From: an uncultured Bacteroidales bacterium
GTDB lineage: Bacteria; Bacteroidota; Bacteroidia; Bacteroidales; UBA4417
Length of the DNA stretch: 33,770 bases
Direction: 5' to 3'
Assembly: GCA_903879715.1 (NCBI GenBank)
Contig: CAIRMR010000083.1
Location: 1-33,770 of the forward strand
Shown: piece by piece, positions 32,530 to 33,770 of the stretch
Layout: the number at the start of each line of letters is the position of its first letter
Position numbering within the stretch: the stretch's first letter is position 1
The notes under the pieces: generated by a model
The model's database searches: none
What the model saw: the letters and a program-made list of their open reading frames with translations, nothing else
Told to the model about the DNA's origin: nothing
Made by a program: the position numbers and the translations under genes

Positions 32530-33770
32530 ATGAAAAAGACAGTTCTCAGAAATTGGTTTTTTTGCATACTTGTCATTGCAGGTTGTTCGGCTTTTTCTCA
32601 AACAAAGCCCGATACAATGCATTTCAAGCCTTTTATCTGGATGTCAGAACCTCCAGCAGATTGTCCGTTTGTTCAGTCAAAGGAACTTACAGGCATTAAA
32701 TTTCTTGGCATTAAGAGCGGATTTCACGTGGGTGATACCTGGTATCCTTCATGGGCCGACGATGACAAATTGTATTCCCCGTTTACCGATGGCGATTGTC
32801 CCCGACTCGACGGAGGAAGAGATCTTTCTATTTCGGATGGAAATGTGCCCCAGGGAAATGGCGTTGAGCGCACTTCAACCGGACAGGCTGTGATTGAAGG
32901 CGATGATCCGGTAAATCTGAAGATTTACAGCCTGGGACTGTCTCATGTTTCGGCATTACCTTATCACGGACGATATCCCGCCGGGAGCCTGGTTTACAAC
33001 AAAGTCTGGTATTATGGAACCTATTGCCTCGATCCCAAAGGATCGACACCATACGGCGATAAAGCATATAATTGGCCCTGGCTTGGCCCGTTTGTCGGAT
33101 TCAGGTATTCAGCCGATTACGGACGCAGCTGGGTTGAATGCCCTCACTCTCCGCAAAATCCTTTATTCGGAGAATCGGGATTGAACGGGTATCCCGTTAA
33201 GATTGGTTCTCCGCATTTTGTCGATTTTGGGAAGAATATGCAGTATTCGCCCGATGGAAAGGCATATTTAGTTGCTCATGGCGCAGATGTGAGTGATAAA
33301 TTGCCCAGATTCTGGAATGCAAGCTGGATTACCGGCGACCAAATCTACCTTTTACGTGTAACCCCATCAATCGAAAATATCAATGATATTTCGAAATACG
33401 AATTTTATGCAGGCAAAGATGGAAAAGGGAATCCTGTCTGGACCAACGATTTTAAACAAATCAAACCTCTGATGGAGTGGAATAATAATATGGGTTGTGT
33501 GACCGTAACTTACAATGCCTCCCTGAAAAAATATATGATGTGTGTAACGGATGGGGGCAATACCTGTTCGAAGATGAACTCCTACGTCCTCGAATCAAAA
33601 GATATTACCGGAGAATGGAAGCTGGTCAGCTACCTTAAAAATTTCGGAGAGCAGGCCTATTTTCTGAATATTCCTTCGAAATTCATCAGTATGGATGGAA
33701 AAACAGCATGGTTGCTTTATTCAGGCAATTTTGCAACAGACTGGAATGGCATGCAAATACAAAACAATCC
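32530..33770 (+). CDS. Partial beta-propeller lipoprotein (DUF4185/sialidase-like fold), cut by window end
   Basis: The frame is open from ATG 32530 to the last base (413 codons seen, no stop). The signal peptide has a good lipobox, 'LVIAGC' (Cys19), so the protein is probably an outer-membrane lipoprotein. The body shows blade-like repeats: 'FHVGDTWYPSWADDDKLYSPFTDG', 'PAGSLVYNKVWYYGTY', 'RYSADYGRSWVECP', 'GSPHFVDFGKNM', 'GCVTVTYNASLKKYMMCVTDGG', 'SYVLESKDITGEWKLV'. This pattern resembles DUF4185-like and five-bladed glycosidase propellers; the exact family is not recognised. It belongs with the GH43/GH43/GH2 block by spacing (14 bp after the GH2 gene) and strand. Confidence 0.8.
   Translation, partial: MKKTVLRNWFFCILVIAGCSAFSQTKPDTMHFKPFIWMSEPPADCPFVQSKELTGIKFLGIKSGFHVGDTWYPSWADDDKLYSPFTDGDCPRLDGGRDLSISDGNVPQGNGVERTSTGQAVIEGDDPVNLKIYSLGLSHVSALPYHGRYPAGSLVYNKVWYYGTYCLDPKGSTPYGDKAYNWPWLGPFVGFRYSADYGRSWVECPHSPQNPLFGESGLNGYPVKIGSPHFVDFGKNMQYSPDGKAYLVAHGADVSDKLPRFWNASWITGDQIYLLRVTPSIENINDISKYEFYAGKDGKGNPVWTNDFKQIKPLMEWNNNMGCVTVTYNASLKKYMMCVTDGGNTCSKMNSYVLESKDITGEWKLVSYLKNFGEQAYFLNIPSKFISMDGKTAWLLYSGNFATDWNGMQIQNN

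Overview
The window reads as a carbohydrate-foraging chromosomal segment of a Bacteroidota bacterium, probably an anaerobic Bacteroidales/Marinilabiliales-type organism. The evidence is two C-terminal type IX secretion (T9SS) sorting domains, many lipoprotein-type signal peptides, AT-rich spacers, rarely visible Shine-Dalgarno sites and a large set of glycan-active families. Every supported gene lies on the + strand. No SusC/SusD pair, regulator, tRNA, rRNA, CRISPR array or intact transposase is visible.

Layout. (1) 1-3477: the 3' part of a very large T9SS-exported multidomain protein (tandem F5/8 type C domains, FN3, beta-propeller, another F5/8C, a cadherin-like sandwich, sorting domain). 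One in-frame TAG at 1717-1719 cuts its reading frame. (2) 3988-9098: a beta-propeller lipoprotein, a GH106-like glycosidase lipoprotein, the decayed tail of a sulfatase and a DUF1080 (3-keto-glycoside hydrolase-like) protein. Two copies of a related ~100-bp leader flank the GH106-like gene and the sulfatase remnant. (3) 9464-13560: a compact corrinoid methyl-transfer cassette with a homocysteine S-methyltransferase, a corrinoid protein, an MtaA/CmuA-type methyltransferase, a free-standing MetH-type activation protein and a DUF6580 membrane protein. (4) 13754-19178: an arabinose/fucose isomerase-like enzyme, an alpha/alpha-toroid lipoprotein, a sialate O-acetylesterase-type esterase and a second, different URO-D-family protein. 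(5) 19323-26954: a T9SS-exported lamin-tail/CotH protein, a 1314-residue double-barrel glycosidase-like protein and a CBM9/PKD protein. (6) 27161-33770: two GH43 proteins, a GH2 beta-galactosidase-family enzyme and a partial beta-propeller lipoprotein that runs off the window.

Working model (inference). The cassette amounts to a MetH split into separate proteins, with homocysteine, corrinoid and reactivation modules but no pterin (methyl-THF) module; URO-D-family methyltransferases stand in its place. Because it is interleaved with sugar-processing and polysaccharide-degrading genes, an attractive hypothesis is anaerobic, B12-dependent O-demethylation of methylated sugars released from a plant or algal polysaccharide, with the methyl group passed to homocysteine. 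The families are well supported by motifs. The substrate, the methyl acceptor and the operon structure are not shown by the sequence.
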